Shown here: piece after piece, positions 1-8,863 of the stretch | Numbering within the stretch: the first letter of the stretch is position 1 | Layout: the number at the start of each line of letters is the position of its first letter | NCBI RefSeq assembly: GCF_014269025.2 | Contig: NZ_CP077094.1 | Location: forward strand, 4,744,501-4,808,500 | Source of the DNA: Pseudomonas promysalinigenes | GTDB lineage: Bacteria > Pseudomonadota > Gammaproteobacteria > Pseudomonadales > Pseudomonadaceae | Length of the DNA: 64,000 nt | Reading direction: 5' to 3' | Position numbers and translations under genes: made by a program | The notes under the pieces: generated by a model | Seen by the model: the letters and a program-made list of their open reading frames with translations, nothing else | What the model was told of the DNA's origin: nothing | Databases searched by the model: none

Positions 1-1199
1 TTTTTCTCTTGTAATGCATCGCGTCGAAATAGCCGCCCAACATACGGCAGATCGCCGAAAAATGGCACCTTGTCGACCACATTGTTTTGCGCGGTCGAGT
101 AAACGCCACCGATGACGATGGTCTCCCCATTCGCTACCCGAACCTTGGCATTGACTTCGTTCTTGCGAATCGGTGGTACGTCGTTGAGAGCATTGACGAA
201 ATCGGGCTCATCCTTGGTCACTTTGACCGTCATGATGACATTGCCGTCCGGCGTGATCTGTGGAGTAACTTCCAGTGACAGCGAGGCTTCGCGAAAGGCT
301 ACCGAGGTCGCCCCGCTTTTGCTGGTTTCCTGGTAGGGCACTTCGGTGCCTTTGAGAATCCTGGCGGTTTCCTTGTCAGCCGTAACCACCTTGGGCTGGG
401 AAATGATTTCGCCGTTGCCGCTTTTCTCCATCGCGCTGAGCTCCAGGTCCAGCAGCACACCGCCGCGCAACAACCCTACGCCAATGCCAGCTGCGGCCCG
501 GTCCATGCCCAGGTCGACGAACAGGTCCTTGCCCAACAGTGGTGCATCCCCGTATAACTGCCGCCCCCAGCGCACCCCCAGGCCTTTTTCGTAATCGACA
601 TTGGCCTCCACGATACGCGCCTCGATTTCCACCTGCTGGACCGGTACATCAAGCTGTGCGACCAACTGGCGCAACTCGGCCAGGCGCTCAGCCGGCTGGT
701 GCGCTACCAGGGTGTTGGTGCGCGTATCGACACTCAGACTGCCACGGCCGGTCAAAATACCGTCATCGGCGAGCGTCGCCAGGAGCAACTCGGCAAGGTC
801 CGAGGCCTTGGCGTGATGAATCGGTAGCAGCTCACGCCGCAAAGGCTCCATTTGTGCGTCCAGCTCCTGTTTGATACGGGCACCGCGAGACTGCTCGGCC
901 AACTCTGCGGCGGGCGCGACCAACAACACATTGCCCTGCTCACGTCGCGCCAGACCCTTGCTGTGCAACACCAAATCCAGCGCTTGATCCCAGGGCACAT
1001 CATGTAGCCGCAAGGTGATATTGCCTTGCACGGTGTCACTGGCCACCAAGTTGATCCCGGCATAGTCAGCCAGCACCTGAAGCACTGAGCGCACCTCCAC
1101 ATCCTGGAAGTTCAGGGTTATGGCCTCACCCCGAAAGGGCGCTGCCAGACACGCCTGACTGGCCATCAAGCCCACCACTAGCCATTTCGACAGCCTCAT
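1..1199 (-). CDS. pilQ: PilQ/HofQ-type secretin, 3' end cut by window edge
   Basis: Outer-membrane secretin channel for a type IV pilus or DNA-uptake machine. The visible 399 codons begin with a signal peptide (residues 1-19, ending CLAA). A secretin/TonB short N-terminal (STN) domain follows directly at about 25-80, then a KH-like N1 domain at about 120-190 and the secretin core from about 195. The core shows the terminal signature VPFFGDLPYVG close to the window edge, so perhaps only 15-25 residues are missing. The full protein would be about 415-425 aa. That is far shorter than PilQ of P. aeruginosa, which carries AMIN domains, and closer to HofQ/ComE. The start ATG overlaps the 3' end of the upstream pilOP gene by 74 nt. 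Last gene of pilMN(OP)Q. Confidence 0.9.
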   Translation of the reverse strand, partial: MRLSKWLVVGLMASQACLAAPFRGEAITLNFQDVEVRSVLQVLADYAGINLVASDTVQGNITLRLHDVPWDQALDLVLHSKGLARREQGNVLLVAPAAELAEQSRGARIKQELDAQMEPLRRELLPIHHAKASDLAELLLATLADDGILTGRGSLSVDTRTNTLVAHQPAERLAELRQLVAQLDVPVQQVEIEARIVEANVDYEKGLGVRWGRQLYGDAPLLGKDLFVDLGMDRAAAGIGVGLLRGGVLLDLELSAMEKSGNGEIISQPKVVTADKETARILKGTEVPYQETSKSGATSVAFREASLSLEVTPQITPDGNVIMTVKVTKDEPDFVNALNDVPPIRKNEVNAKVRVANGETIVIGGVYSTAQNNVVDKVPFFGDLPYVGRLFRRDALQEK

Positions 1200-2142
1200 C
1201 GTCGCCCTCCGTGGCCTCAGTTTTCATGCTCTTCCTGAGCTTCAGCGTTACCGTGCGCTCTCGCCACACGCCTCCTACGAACAGACGCTCGCGGACCTCG
1301 AATTGCCGTTCGCCAACCTGCACCACTACCCCTCCCTCGCGCCCCAGCCGGTCCCCTGGGCGAACGCGGTACACACGCCCAGCCGACAACACAAGCGCTT
1401 CGCTCTGCTCACCGCGCTGCAGGCTGCCGACCATCTGCAGCTGTGTCAGCGCAACACCGGCAAGCCCTGCGCGCACTACACGAGCCGGCGAGGAAGAAAA
1501 CGGATCCAGGCTCACAGGTTGCATCTGACCGCGAGCAGGCACATCGGCCAGTGATGGCGGCTGTGGTACGGAGCCGTCGGCTTGATAGACATACACTCGC
1601 ATACCAAGGCTCAACAGCCCTGGCCGATCCTCCGTTGGCTCCAGCCGCATCGTCTCGGCACGCAGCAGGCGAACCTGGCCAAGCCAGTCGTCCAGCCACA
1701 CTCGAAGCCCTGCATACCCCCCAACTACGCGTATATCCACAGGCGTCTGCCAGTAGCCAGGTCGCTTGACCTCCTCGCCCACATCCAGTTGCTCGAAGTG
1801 CAGGCCATGGGCATGCCCTGAAGCGGCCAACTGATCCAGCAAATCGCTCATGCCTGCGCCGGCAGCCAGGCGCCAGCGAGCATCCTGCAACTGCATCAGC
1901 TCAGCCTCGTAGTTTTCACGAAGTTGCCCGAGCGCCTTCACCTCGCCAATTGCAGCTTGTTGGTCTTCCAGCAGCCCCACATACCGAGCACGTGCCACCT
2001 CCTCACGCTGTAGCCATTGAGGTAGAAGAAGCAAGCACCCAAAACCGAACACAACAATGCACAAAATGCCCGGTAGCGCACTGCGAGCCAGTGGCAAGCG
2101 CTCTATCAATGCCAGCAACTCTCCACCGCGCAACAGGTTCAT
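1126..2142 (-). CDS. PilO-PilP fusion, inner-membrane/periplasmic alignment protein
   Basis: 338 aa that read as PilO followed by PilP. PilO part: a transmembrane helix at about 22-42, a charged coiled coil at about 45-90 and the PilO ferredoxin-like fold to about 190. After a Pro-rich linker, residues 205-300 match the PilP beta-domain (LQMVGSL, VYRVRPGD, VWRERTVTLKL). PilP is normally a separate lipoprotein; here there is no lipobox or second signal peptide, so the PilP domain is tethered through PilO. The start overlaps the pilN stop by 4 nt (ATGA). The last 24 codons, a low-complexity Gly/Ser/Glu tail, overlap the start of pilQ. The role is to connect PilN in the inner membrane with the secretin. 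Confidence 0.85.
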   Translation of the reverse strand: MNLLRGGELLALIERLPLARSALPGILCIVVFGFGCLLLLPQWLQREEVARARYVGLLEDQQAAIGEVKALGQLRENYEAELMQLQDARWRLAAGAGMSDLLDQLAASGHAHGLHFEQLDVGEEVKRPGYWQTPVDIRVVGGYAGLRVWLDDWLGQVRLLRAETMRLEPTEDRPGLLSLGMRVYVYQADGSVPQPPSLADVPARGQMQPVSLDPFSSSPARVVRAGLAGVALTQLQMVGSLQRGEQSEALVLSAGRVYRVRPGDRLGREGGVVVQVGERQFEVRERLFVGGVWRERTVTLKLRKSMKTEATEGDDEAVEMASGGLDGQSGVSGSALSG

Positions 2143-2675
2143 GACCAGACTGCCGATACGCGCGCCAGCAGCAGAAACTCGTCGCCGCCCGGCTGCTGCC
2201 TGATGTGTTTGAGCTCCAGGTCGCGTAGCACGCCAGAGCGCTCAAGTTCACGCATCAGCTGCGCCACTACAGCGCTGGAGGCAGCTATCCCGGCCATGCG
2301 CAATTGCGAGCCGTCCATCTCCACGTGGCGCAGACGAGCGCCCTCCGGCATTGCCCGCTCGAGGTCGGCAAACACTGCGCTTGGCAGCCCTTGCTGGGTA
2401 CGCAAGCCTGCCAAGGCCGCAACCTGATTGCGCACGTCGGCGTAAGCCTGGGTGATGCGTTCGTGTTCAGAGAGCTGCGCCTGGAGTGCCTGTATTGCGA
2501 CCTGCTGGGCGTGGCTGGCCATGGCATGCTGGCGAACGCGCTGACGAGCCAATTGGTCCATCAACAGGACGGCGCACAGCGCCAACACTGCAGCCCCTAC
2601 CAACATCAGGCGTAAACGCTGGATCGCCGCTTGGCGCTGCCGCTCTCGCCAGGGCATCAAATTGAGGCGCAACAT
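2139..2675 (-). CDS. pilN: PilN, inner-membrane pilus assembly protein
   Basis: 178 aa. The N-terminus MLRLNLMPWRERQRQ contains the conserved cytoplasmic NLxPWRE segment through which PilN docks into PilM. One transmembrane helix follows at about 22-42, then a coiled coil and a periplasmic domain ending in LLARVSAVWS. The chosen start shares one base with the pilM stop (TGATG). An in-frame upstream start would only extend into pilM. In the family, PilN pairs with PilO in the inner membrane. It is the second gene of the operon. Confidence 0.9.
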   Translation of the reverse strand: MLRLNLMPWRERQRQAAIQRLRLMLVGAAVLALCAVLLMDQLARQRVRQHAMASHAQQVAIQALQAQLSEHERITQAYADVRNQVAALAGLRTQQGLPSAVFADLERAMPEGARLRHVEMDGSQLRMAGIAASSAVVAQLMRELERSGVLRDLELKHIRQQPGGDEFLLLARVSAVWS

Positions 2676-3538
2676 CAATGCAGGCTCCCAAGCGCCAAGG
2701 CAAAGGCCAACGCCATGCAGCCGTCCTGGCAGTGCACACCTGCCACAGGCGGCAACGGGTGGCACGGCAAGCCAAAGCGCTCACTCAGGCGAAGCAGCGC
2801 GTCTTGACCGATTGCCGACGCACCGGCCACAAGCAGTTCGGTCGGCATCTGGCCATCTGCCAGTTCATTGAGCAGCTCCAGGACTGCCCCCGTCTCCAGC
2901 GGCCACTCACGCCGGACAGGCAGGGTATCGCCAAGCCAGCCATGCAACGTTGCGCTTCCCGGCTCGATGCGCAGCAGCGCTGCGCCACTGTGGCCTTGAC
3001 CCGGCAGCAGGCGACGCAGGGCAATTGTGTCAACTTCCACCACCTCGAGTTCCAGATCCGCGGCTTCGAAGGCAGCGACCAAAGGCTGCAGCGAGCTTTG
3101 CCGGCTGGCCGCAACCAATACATCCTGACATCCCGGTTGCAGCAGGGAGTCCCCCAGTACCTGAAAGTCCAATGCCAGATCTTCGAGTGGGAAAGGGAAG
3201 AGCTGCTCCGCATCACCCAGCAGTTGCGCCTCCAGCTGGCTGGGGGCCTGCCCCTCAGGCAAGCGGCACAGCTTGCAGATGACCTGCGAGGCGGGCAGTG
3301 CCACTGCGGCTCTACGTAGGCGCCTGCCCGATTGCTGACACGCGTTGCGCAAAGTAGCTATCAAGCGCTCTGGCCCCTGCGATCGGTTGCCAGGCGCGAG
3401 CGGCTCGAACTCATGCACCGCCCAGACAAGCGGCTCATAACGCCCCCTGTGGCGCCGCAGTTGGGCAACCCGCAGTGAATCCGAGGTGATTTCCACCCCC
3501 AGCAGTGAACTGGCATCCTTGCCAAAGCGTCCTAACAT
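2675..3538 (-). CDS. pilM: PilM, cytoplasmic actin-like pilus assembly ATPase-fold protein
   Basis: 287 aa, beginning MLGRFGKDASSLLGVEI, the usual start of the FtsA/actin-like PilM fold. The ATG is preceded by AAGGAAAT about 6 nt upstream, which decides it against the in-frame start at 3571. P. aeruginosa PilM is about 354 aa, so this one is shorter and nearer to E. coli HofM, which lies beside mrcA as here. It should bind the PilN N-terminus on the cytoplasmic face. First gene of pilM-pilN-pilOP-pilQ, divergent from ponA. Confidence 0.85.
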   Translation of the reverse strand: MLGRFGKDASSLLGVEITSDSLRVAQLRRHRGRYEPLVWAVHEFEPLAPGNRSQGPERLIATLRNACQQSGRRLRRAAVALPASQVICKLCRLPEGQAPSQLEAQLLGDAEQLFPFPLEDLALDFQVLGDSLLQPGCQDVLVAASRQSSLQPLVAAFEAADLELEVVEVDTIALRRLLPGQGHSGAALLRIEPGSATLHGWLGDTLPVRREWPLETGAVLELLNELADGQMPTELLVAGASAIGQDALLRLSERFGLPCHPLPPVAGVHCQDGCMALAFALALGSLH

Positions 3539-3643
3539 CACGATTTCCTTGTTACAACCATGAACCGCCACACTGCCGGGCCCTGAAGGGCCAAACGGTG
3601 CAGCGAGCCGCCTGGCCGGTCACCCGGCGAAGCGAAAAGTGCT

Positions 3644-3649
3644 TATAAT
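3644..3649 (+). promoter_or_regulatory. Candidate -10 box of the ponA promoter
   Basis: A perfect TATAAT lies 66 nt before the ponA start in the 177-nt gap between pilM and ponA. No convincing -35 box sits at 16-18 nt spacing, so this rests on the -10 alone. No clear promoter for pilM is visible on the other strand. Confidence 0.4.
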
Positions 3650-3715
3650 GCCCAGCGTTTTTTCGTCCGCCGGCCCCGTGCGCAATTCACCTCTCAACCT
3701 GGACACCGAAAAGCC

Positions 3716-6169
3716 TTGATACGCCTGCTGAAGTTCTTCTGGTGGTCTTTCGTCGCAGTCATCTGCGCGCTCGTACTCGGTGTGAGCGGTGCGTTTCTGT
3801 ATCTTAGCCCCAACCTGCCATCGGTCGATTCACTCAGAAGCATCCAGTTGCAGATCCCACTGAGGGTCTTTAGCAGTGACGGCAAGCTGATCGCCGAGTT
3901 TGGCGAAATGCGGCGCTCGCCGATCCGCTTCGCGGACATTCCGCCACAGTTCATTCAGGCACTTCTGTCAGCCGAGGACGACAATTTCCTCAACCACTAC
4001 GGTGTCGATCCGAGCAGCCTGATGCGTGCTGCTACCCAGCTGGTGAAGTCTGGTCATATTCAGACCGGCGGCAGCACCATTACCATGCAGGTGGCAAAAA
4101 ACTACTTCCTCACCAGCGAACGCAGCTTCTCGCGCAAGACCAGCGAAATTTTGCTGGCTCTGCAGATCGAGCGCGAACTGACCAAGGACGAGATCCTTGA
4201 GCTGTACGTGAACAAGATCTACCTGGGCAACCGCGCCTACGGTATCGACGCCGCGGCTCAGGTTTACTACGGCAAGTCGATCCGCGACGTGAGCCTGGCA
4301 CAGATGGCAATGATCGCCGGTCTGCCGAAAGCACCCTCACGTTTCAACCCGCTGGCCAACCCGGCCCGTGCCAAGGAGCGCCGTGACTGGATCCTTGGGC
4401 GCATGTACAAGCTCGGCAAGATCGACGAAGCCAGCTACCAGGCTGCCCTGGCCGAACCGCTCAACGCCAGCTACCACGTACCGACCCCTGAGGTGAACGC
4501 ACCTTACGTGGCTGAAATGGCCCGCGCCGAAATGGTCGGCCGTTATGGCGGTGATGCCTACACCGAGGGTTTCCGCGTGACCACTACGGTGCCTAGCGAT
4601 ATGCAGGAAATGGCCAACAAGGCCATCCTCAACGGCCTCACCGAGTACGACGAACGCCATGGCTATCGTGGCCCGGAGGCGCGCTTCCCAGGCAAGACGC
4701 ATGCTGCCTGGCAACAAGAGCTGAACAAGCAGCGTAACCTCGGCGCGCTGGAGCCGGCCATCGTCACCCAGGTCGAGAAAACCGGCATCAAGGTGTTGAC
4801 CCGTGACGGCAAGGATGAAGAGGTTGCCTGGGACACCATGAAGTGGGCACGCCCCTACATCAACACCAACGCCCAAGGCCGTTCGCCGCAGTCGCCCGCT
4901 GACGTCGCGCAGGTCGGCGACCTGGTGCGCCTGCAGCGCCTGGACGATGGCAAGCTCAAGTTCAGCCAAGTCCCCACCGCGCAGAGCGCGCTGGTCACCC
5001 TCGACCCGAACAATGGCGCCATCCGCGCGCTGGTAGGTGGTTTCTCGTTCGAGCAGAGTAACTACAACCGCGCCATGCAGGCCAAGCGCCAGCCGGGTTC
5101 GAGCTTCAAGCCGTTCATTTACAGCGCAGCCCTGGACAGCGGCTACACCGCCTCCAGCCTGGTCAACGATGCTCCGATCGTATTCGTCGATCAGTATCTG
5201 GACAAGGAATGGCGCCCCAAAAATGACACCAACACCTTCCTTGGCCCGATTCGCTTGCGCGAGGCGTTGTACAAGTCCCGTAACCTGGTTTCGATTCGCT
5301 TGCTGCAGGCCATGGGGGTGGATCGCACCATCGATTACATCACCAAGTTCGGCTTCAACAAGCAGGACCTGCCGCGCAACCTGTCGCTGGCACTGGGTAC
5401 CGCAACCCTGACACCGATGGAAATCGCGACTGGCTGGAGCACCTTTGCCAATGGCGGCTACAAGGTGAACCCGTATCTGATCGACCGTATCGAGAGCCGC
5501 AGTGGTGAAACGCTGTTCACCGCCAATCCAGCCCGCGTCCCTCAAGGGGCTGAGGACAATGCAGGGTTGCCTGCTGCGGAGCAACCGATCAGCACTTCCG
5601 CCCTGCCAGGCGAGGCGCCCTCTGCCCTTGGCGAGGTTGCACCACCACCGCAAACCCCGGCCGTCGCTGAACGAATCGTCGACAATCGCACTACTTACAT
5701 CCTCACCAGCATGCTGCAGGATGTGATCAAACGCGGCACCGGCCGCCGGGCCCTGGCTTTGGGCCGTGACGACCTGGCCGGCAAGACCGGCACCACCAAC
5801 GAGTCCAAAGATGCCTGGTTCTCAGGCTACAACGCCGATTTTGTGACCACCGTGTGGGTTGGCTTCGACCAGCCAGAAAGCCTCGGCCGTCGCGAGTACG
5901 GCGGCACGGCGGCACTGCCTATATGGATGAAATTCATGGGCGCGGCGCTGCATGGCAGGCCAAGCCATGCGCCAGCGGAGCCGGACGGCATCCTCAGCCT
6001 GCGAGTAGACCCGGTGAGCGGACGCGCGGCCTCGCCGAGCACGCCTAACGCCTACTTCGAACTGTTCAAGGCCGAGGACTCGCCACCGTCGGTGGACGAA
6101 CTAGGCAATGGCGTTGCGCCAGGTAGCCCGCTGCCAGCCGATGAAGCGGCGCCTATGGACCTGTTCTGA
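3716..6169 (+). CDS. ponA: Penicillin-binding protein 1A, bifunctional peptidoglycan synthase
   Basis: 817 aa class A PBP (MrcA/PonA). It starts at TTG (MIRLLKFFWWSF); the first about 28 residues are the membrane anchor. The glycosyltransferase domain (about 55-230) has EDDNFLNHYG and GGSTITMQVAKN. An inserted OB-like domain lies at about 310-420. The transpeptidase has the SxxK nucleophile at S462-K465, an SRN motif (KSRN) and KTGTT. It polymerises lipid II and cross-links stem peptides at the inner membrane. The C-terminal tail is Pro/Ala/Asp rich. Divergent from pilM, the same arrangement as mrcA/hof in enterics. A terminator follows. Confidence 0.95.
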   Translation: MIRLLKFFWWSFVAVICALVLGVSGAFLYLSPNLPSVDSLRSIQLQIPLRVFSSDGKLIAEFGEMRRSPIRFADIPPQFIQALLSAEDDNFLNHYGVDPSSLMRAATQLVKSGHIQTGGSTITMQVAKNYFLTSERSFSRKTSEILLALQIERELTKDEILELYVNKIYLGNRAYGIDAAAQVYYGKSIRDVSLAQMAMIAGLPKAPSRFNPLANPARAKERRDWILGRMYKLGKIDEASYQAALAEPLNASYHVPTPEVNAPYVAEMARAEMVGRYGGDAYTEGFRVTTTVPSDMQEMANKAILNGLTEYDERHGYRGPEARFPGKTHAAWQQELNKQRNLGALEPAIVTQVEKTGIKVLTRDGKDEEVAWDTMKWARPYINTNAQGRSPQSPADVAQVGDLVRLQRLDDGKLKFSQVPTAQSALVTLDPNNGAIRALVGGFSFEQSNYNRAMQAKRQPGSSFKPFIYSAALDSGYTASSLVNDAPIVFVDQYLDKEWRPKNDTNTFLGPIRLREALYKSRNLVSIRLLQAMGVDRTIDYITKFGFNKQDLPRNLSLALGTATLTPMEIATGWSTFANGGYKVNPYLIDRIESRSGETLFTANPARVPQGAEDNAGLPAAEQPISTSALPGEAPSALGEVAPPPQTPAVAERIVDNRTTYILTSMLQDVIKRGTGRRALALGRDDLAGKTGTTNESKDAWFSGYNADFVTTVWVGFDQPESLGRREYGGTAALPIWMKFMGAALHGRPSHAPAEPDGILSLRVDPVSGRAASPSTPNAYFELFKAEDSPPSVDELGNGVAPGSPLPADEAAPMDLF

Positions 6170-6253
6170 CCCTCAACTTGGGGTGATGCATCTATCAAGC
6201 GCCGCCCGCGCGGCGCTGGCTCTCACAGCCACCACAACCCTCAAGACGAACAC

Positions 6254-6288
6254 AAAAAAGCCCCGACTCTCGCGAGCCGGGGCTTTTT
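6254..6288. terminator. Bidirectional terminator between ponA and maeB
   Basis: AAAAAGCCCCG pairs with CGGGGCTTTTT around a 12-13 nt loop. The A- and T-runs allow it to work on both strands for the convergent genes. Confidence 0.85.
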
Positions 6289-6307
6289 ACTGCCGCGAGG
6301 GCTGCTA

Positions 6308-7576
6308 TCAGCCGTTGAACACTTCATCCACGCTGTTGAGCGGGTAGTGCTTCGGATACGGCAGCGTTGCCACACCGGACTCGATGGCGGCTTTGGCCAC
6401 AGCGTCGGAGACGACGGTGATCAGGCGCGCGTCCAGCGGTTTCGGGATGATGTACTCGCGGCCGAACTCCAGGCCTTCAACACCGTAGGCATCGCAGACT
6501 TCCTTAGGCACCGGCAACTTGGCCAGGTCTTTCAGGGCGATGGCGGCAGCGATCTTCATTTCTTCGTTGATGCGCTTGGCGCGAACATCCAGGGCACCAC
6601 GGAAGATGAATGGGAAGCCCAGTACGTTGTTGACCTGGTTCGGGTAGTCGGAGCGACCGGTCGCCATGATCACGTCGTTGCGAGTAGCGTGGGCCAGCTC
6701 TGGGGAAATTTCTGGGTCCGGGTTCGAGCAGGCGAACACGATCGGGTTGGCAGCCATCGACTTCAGGCCTTCCGGGCTCAGCAGGTTCGGGCCGGACAGG
6801 CCAACGAACACATCAGCACCGTCCAGAGCATCGGCCAGCGTGCGCTTGTCAGTGGCGTGGGCGAACTGGGCCTTGTACTGGTTCAGGTCGTCACGGCCAG
6901 CGTGAATCACGCCGCTGCGGTCGATCATGAAGATGTTTTCGACCTTGGCGCCCATGCTGACCAGCAGCTTCATGCAGGAGATGGCAGCAGCGCCGGCACC
7001 CAGGCAGACGATCTTGGCATCTTCGAGCTTCTTGCCGGCGATTTCCAGGGCGTTGATCATGCCGGCCGCGGTCACGATTGCGGTGCCGTGCTGGTCATCG
7101 TGGAACACTGGAATATCGCACTGCTCGATCAGGGTGCGTTCGATTTCGAAGCACTCAGGAGCCTTGATGTCTTCAAGGTTGATACCACCGAAGGTGATCG
7201 AGATACGCTTGACGGTGTCAATGAAAGCCTGCGGGCTTTCCGAGTCGACTTCGATGTCGAACACATCGATACCAGCGAAACGCTTGAACAGAACGCCCTT
7301 GCCTTCCATCACTGGCTTGGATGCCAGTGGGCCAAGGTCACCCAGACCCAGGATAGCGGTGCCATCGGAAATGACCGCGACCAGGTTGCCCTTGCCGGTG
7401 TACTTGTAAGCCAGCTCAGGATCACGGCCGATTTCACGCACAGGCTCTGCAACACCTGGGCTGTAGGCCAGGGCGAGATCACGGGCGGTGGCAGTGGGCT
7501 TGGAGAGCTCGACGCTCAGTTTTCCCGGACGGGGCTGAGCGTGGTATTCGAGAGCGGCAGTTTTCAGGTCTGACAT
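6308..7576 (-). CDS. maeB: NADP-dependent malic enzyme, short form
   Basis: 422 aa. It catalyses oxidative decarboxylation of malate to pyruvate with NAD(P)H production. The malic N-domain carries YSPGVAEP and SDGTAILGLGDLG (about residues 40-80); the metal/substrate region shows FHDDQHGTA; the Rossmann domain has LGAGAAAISC. The C-terminal phosphotransacetylase-like domain of the long about 760-aa MaeB form is absent, as is common in pseudomonads. I chose MSDLKTAAL at 7576, with GGAA about 9 nt upstream, over the in-frame start at 7642. Monocistronic, convergent with ponA. Confidence 0.92.
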   Translation of the reverse strand: MSDLKTAALEYHAQPRPGKLSVELSKPTATARDLALAYSPGVAEPVREIGRDPELAYKYTGKGNLVAVISDGTAILGLGDLGPLASKPVMEGKGVLFKRFAGIDVFDIEVDSESPQAFIDTVKRISITFGGINLEDIKAPECFEIERTLIEQCDIPVFHDDQHGTAIVTAAGMINALEIAGKKLEDAKIVCLGAGAAAISCMKLLVSMGAKVENIFMIDRSGVIHAGRDDLNQYKAQFAHATDKRTLADALDGADVFVGLSGPNLLSPEGLKSMAANPIVFACSNPDPEISPELAHATRNDVIMATGRSDYPNQVNNVLGFPFIFRGALDVRAKRINEEMKIAAAIALKDLAKLPVPKEVCDAYGVEGLEFGREYIIPKPLDARLITVVSDAVAKAAIESGVATLPYPKHYPLNSVDEVFNG

Positions 7577-7744
7577 GGTGGGCATTCCGCTATTTACTGT
7601 TCTGACGGGCCGCCGAGGATACGCAAAGAGCCGGGGAGTCACAAGACTGGTCAGTCACTTGTGTCAAGGCCTTTAGCCTACGACTTTAAGCTATCACACA
7701 CGGGGCATGCGGCACTCAGTGTGTACAATTCAATAGCGAAATGT

Positions 7745-8575
7745 CTACATCTTTCGGCTTGATGTGCGCTCAAGCATACTGGGGTCTGTCAGAGGTAAAA
7801 CCCAGCGCCGCTGCCCTGGCTTGAGCCCGCCCTGGCGGGATCGATCCTTCACCCAGCCCCGCACCTCGACCTGGCGCCCTTTGAGGTTATCGAAGAACCG
7901 CGCCGGGAAGGAGGGTTGCAGACGAGCGGGAATCTGCAACACCACACGCCTGTCCAGTTCCAGCCAGACGCCACCACGATTGCGTTCGATGTTTCCCACA
8001 GTGCCAGTCAGCACGGCGAAGCCCGATTGCTTTACACGTTCGGCCCTGAGCACGGGCGAGTTGCCCCACAGACCGGCCCGCTTGTTGCGCGCCACCTGCT
8101 CGGCCGCGCGCTGGCAGCCCACCAACCGCACATTGGGTGCGACCGCGACACGAAACCCAAGCCCTTCGCTGAGCAACTGTGCTTCCAGATTGTTGCCACT
8201 GCGGTCATAAACATGCGCCAGGGTGCGGCCATATTTGTCCCTGCCCTGCACGCCTGGCACCAGCCCCAAGCGCCCGTCGCTGGCTTTGACCAGTGCTTGC
8301 AGGCGCTGCCTAGCGGCCTCGGCATAAGGCTCGCTGGGTTGTGCTTTGCGCCCGATCTCTGGGGCATTGATGCCGATCATGCGAACGCTACGACCGTCTG
8401 TCAGGCGCAGGGTGTCGCCGTCGACCACTTGGCGCACCGCTACCCGCTGCGGCTGGTCAGGCACCGGGCAGAACGCCAGGGCTGGGAGGTGCCAGATTGC
8501 GCCCACAAAAAAAGCGCCCACAAGGGGCGCCTTTTTCAGCAACACTGCGAAGCCCGAAGGGTTCGCCATGCGCAT
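7745..8575 (-). CDS. Secreted thermonuclease-like (SNase) protein
   Basis: 276 aa if read from MRMANPSG (ATG 8575; ATG 8569 also possible). A signal peptide covers about the first 35 residues (…LPALAFC). A staphylococcal nuclease-like domain follows at about 45-175: VVDGDTLRL, RMIGINAPEIG, GRDKYGRTLAHVY and LLSEGLGF carry the expected Asp, Arg and Glu residues. Residues 185-265 form an OB-like C-terminal domain. It probably cleaves nucleic acid in the periplasm or outside the cell. It starts 2 nt after rpmE. The rpmE terminator hairpin lies inside its signal-peptide codons, so the true start may be later (for example a GTG near residue 24) or read-through is needed. Confidence 0.8.
   Translation of the reverse strand: MRMANPSGFAVLLKKAPLVGAFFVGAIWHLPALAFCPVPDQPQRVAVRQVVDGDTLRLTDGRSVRMIGINAPEIGRKAQPSEPYAEAARQRLQALVKASDGRLGLVPGVQGRDKYGRTLAHVYDRSGNNLEAQLLSEGLGFRVAVAPNVRLVGCQRAAEQVARNKRAGLWGNSPVLRAERVKQSGFAVLTGTVGNIERNRGGVWLELDRRVVLQIPARLQPSFPARFFDNLKGRQVEVRGWVKDRSRQGGLKPGQRRWVLPLTDPSMLERTSSRKM
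8507..8536 (-). terminator. Intrinsic terminator of rpmE, located inside the nuclease ORF
   Basis: On the minus strand GGCGCCC pairs with GGGCGC(T) across a TTGT loop and is followed by a run of seven T. It lies 42-71 nt beyond the rpmE stop and within the signal-peptide codons of the downstream nuclease gene. Confidence 0.75.
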
Positions 8576-8577
8576 GA

Positions 8578-8793
8578 TTACTTCTTGGTACCGAACATAC
8601 CGAAGCGATCGGCGAACTTCTGTACGCGGCCGCCGGTGTCCAGAACTTTCTGCTTACCGGTGTAGAACGGGTGGCACAGGTTGCAAACGTCGATCGCCAG
8701 GGTGTCGCCCAGGGTCGAACGAGTTTCGAACTTGTTACCGCAGCTGCAGGTGACTGCAACTACTTCGTAGTTCGGGTGGATACCTTCTTTCAT
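8578..8793 (-). CDS. rpmE: 50S ribosomal protein L31, zinc-binding type
   Basis: 71 aa beginning [12 protein letters not shown], the usual L31 start, with GAGGAAG upstream. The Cys set (TCSC near residues 15-18 and [10 protein letters not shown] near 37-40) marks the zinc-containing form, as opposed to the zinc-free YkgM/RpmE2 form used in zinc starvation. It has its own promoter and terminator. Divergent from priA. Confidence 0.95.
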   Translation of the reverse strand: MKEGIHPNYEVVAVTCSCGNKFETRSTLGDTLAIDVCNLCHPFYTGKQKVLDTGGRVQKFADRFGMFGTKK

Positions 8794-8863
8794 GGTCACT
8801 TCCTCAAGCTGCGTGCCGCCACCCAACACCTATTGTTGAATACCGCACGTAATTAGGCGGCAA

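Noticed and set aside
4337..5653. 438-codon open frame antisense to ponA
   Set aside because: No family resemblance and wholly inside a definite gene; typical high-GC shadow frame.
6347..7573. 408-codon open frame antisense to maeB
   Set aside because: Shadow of maeB; composition and lack of start signals argue against a gene.
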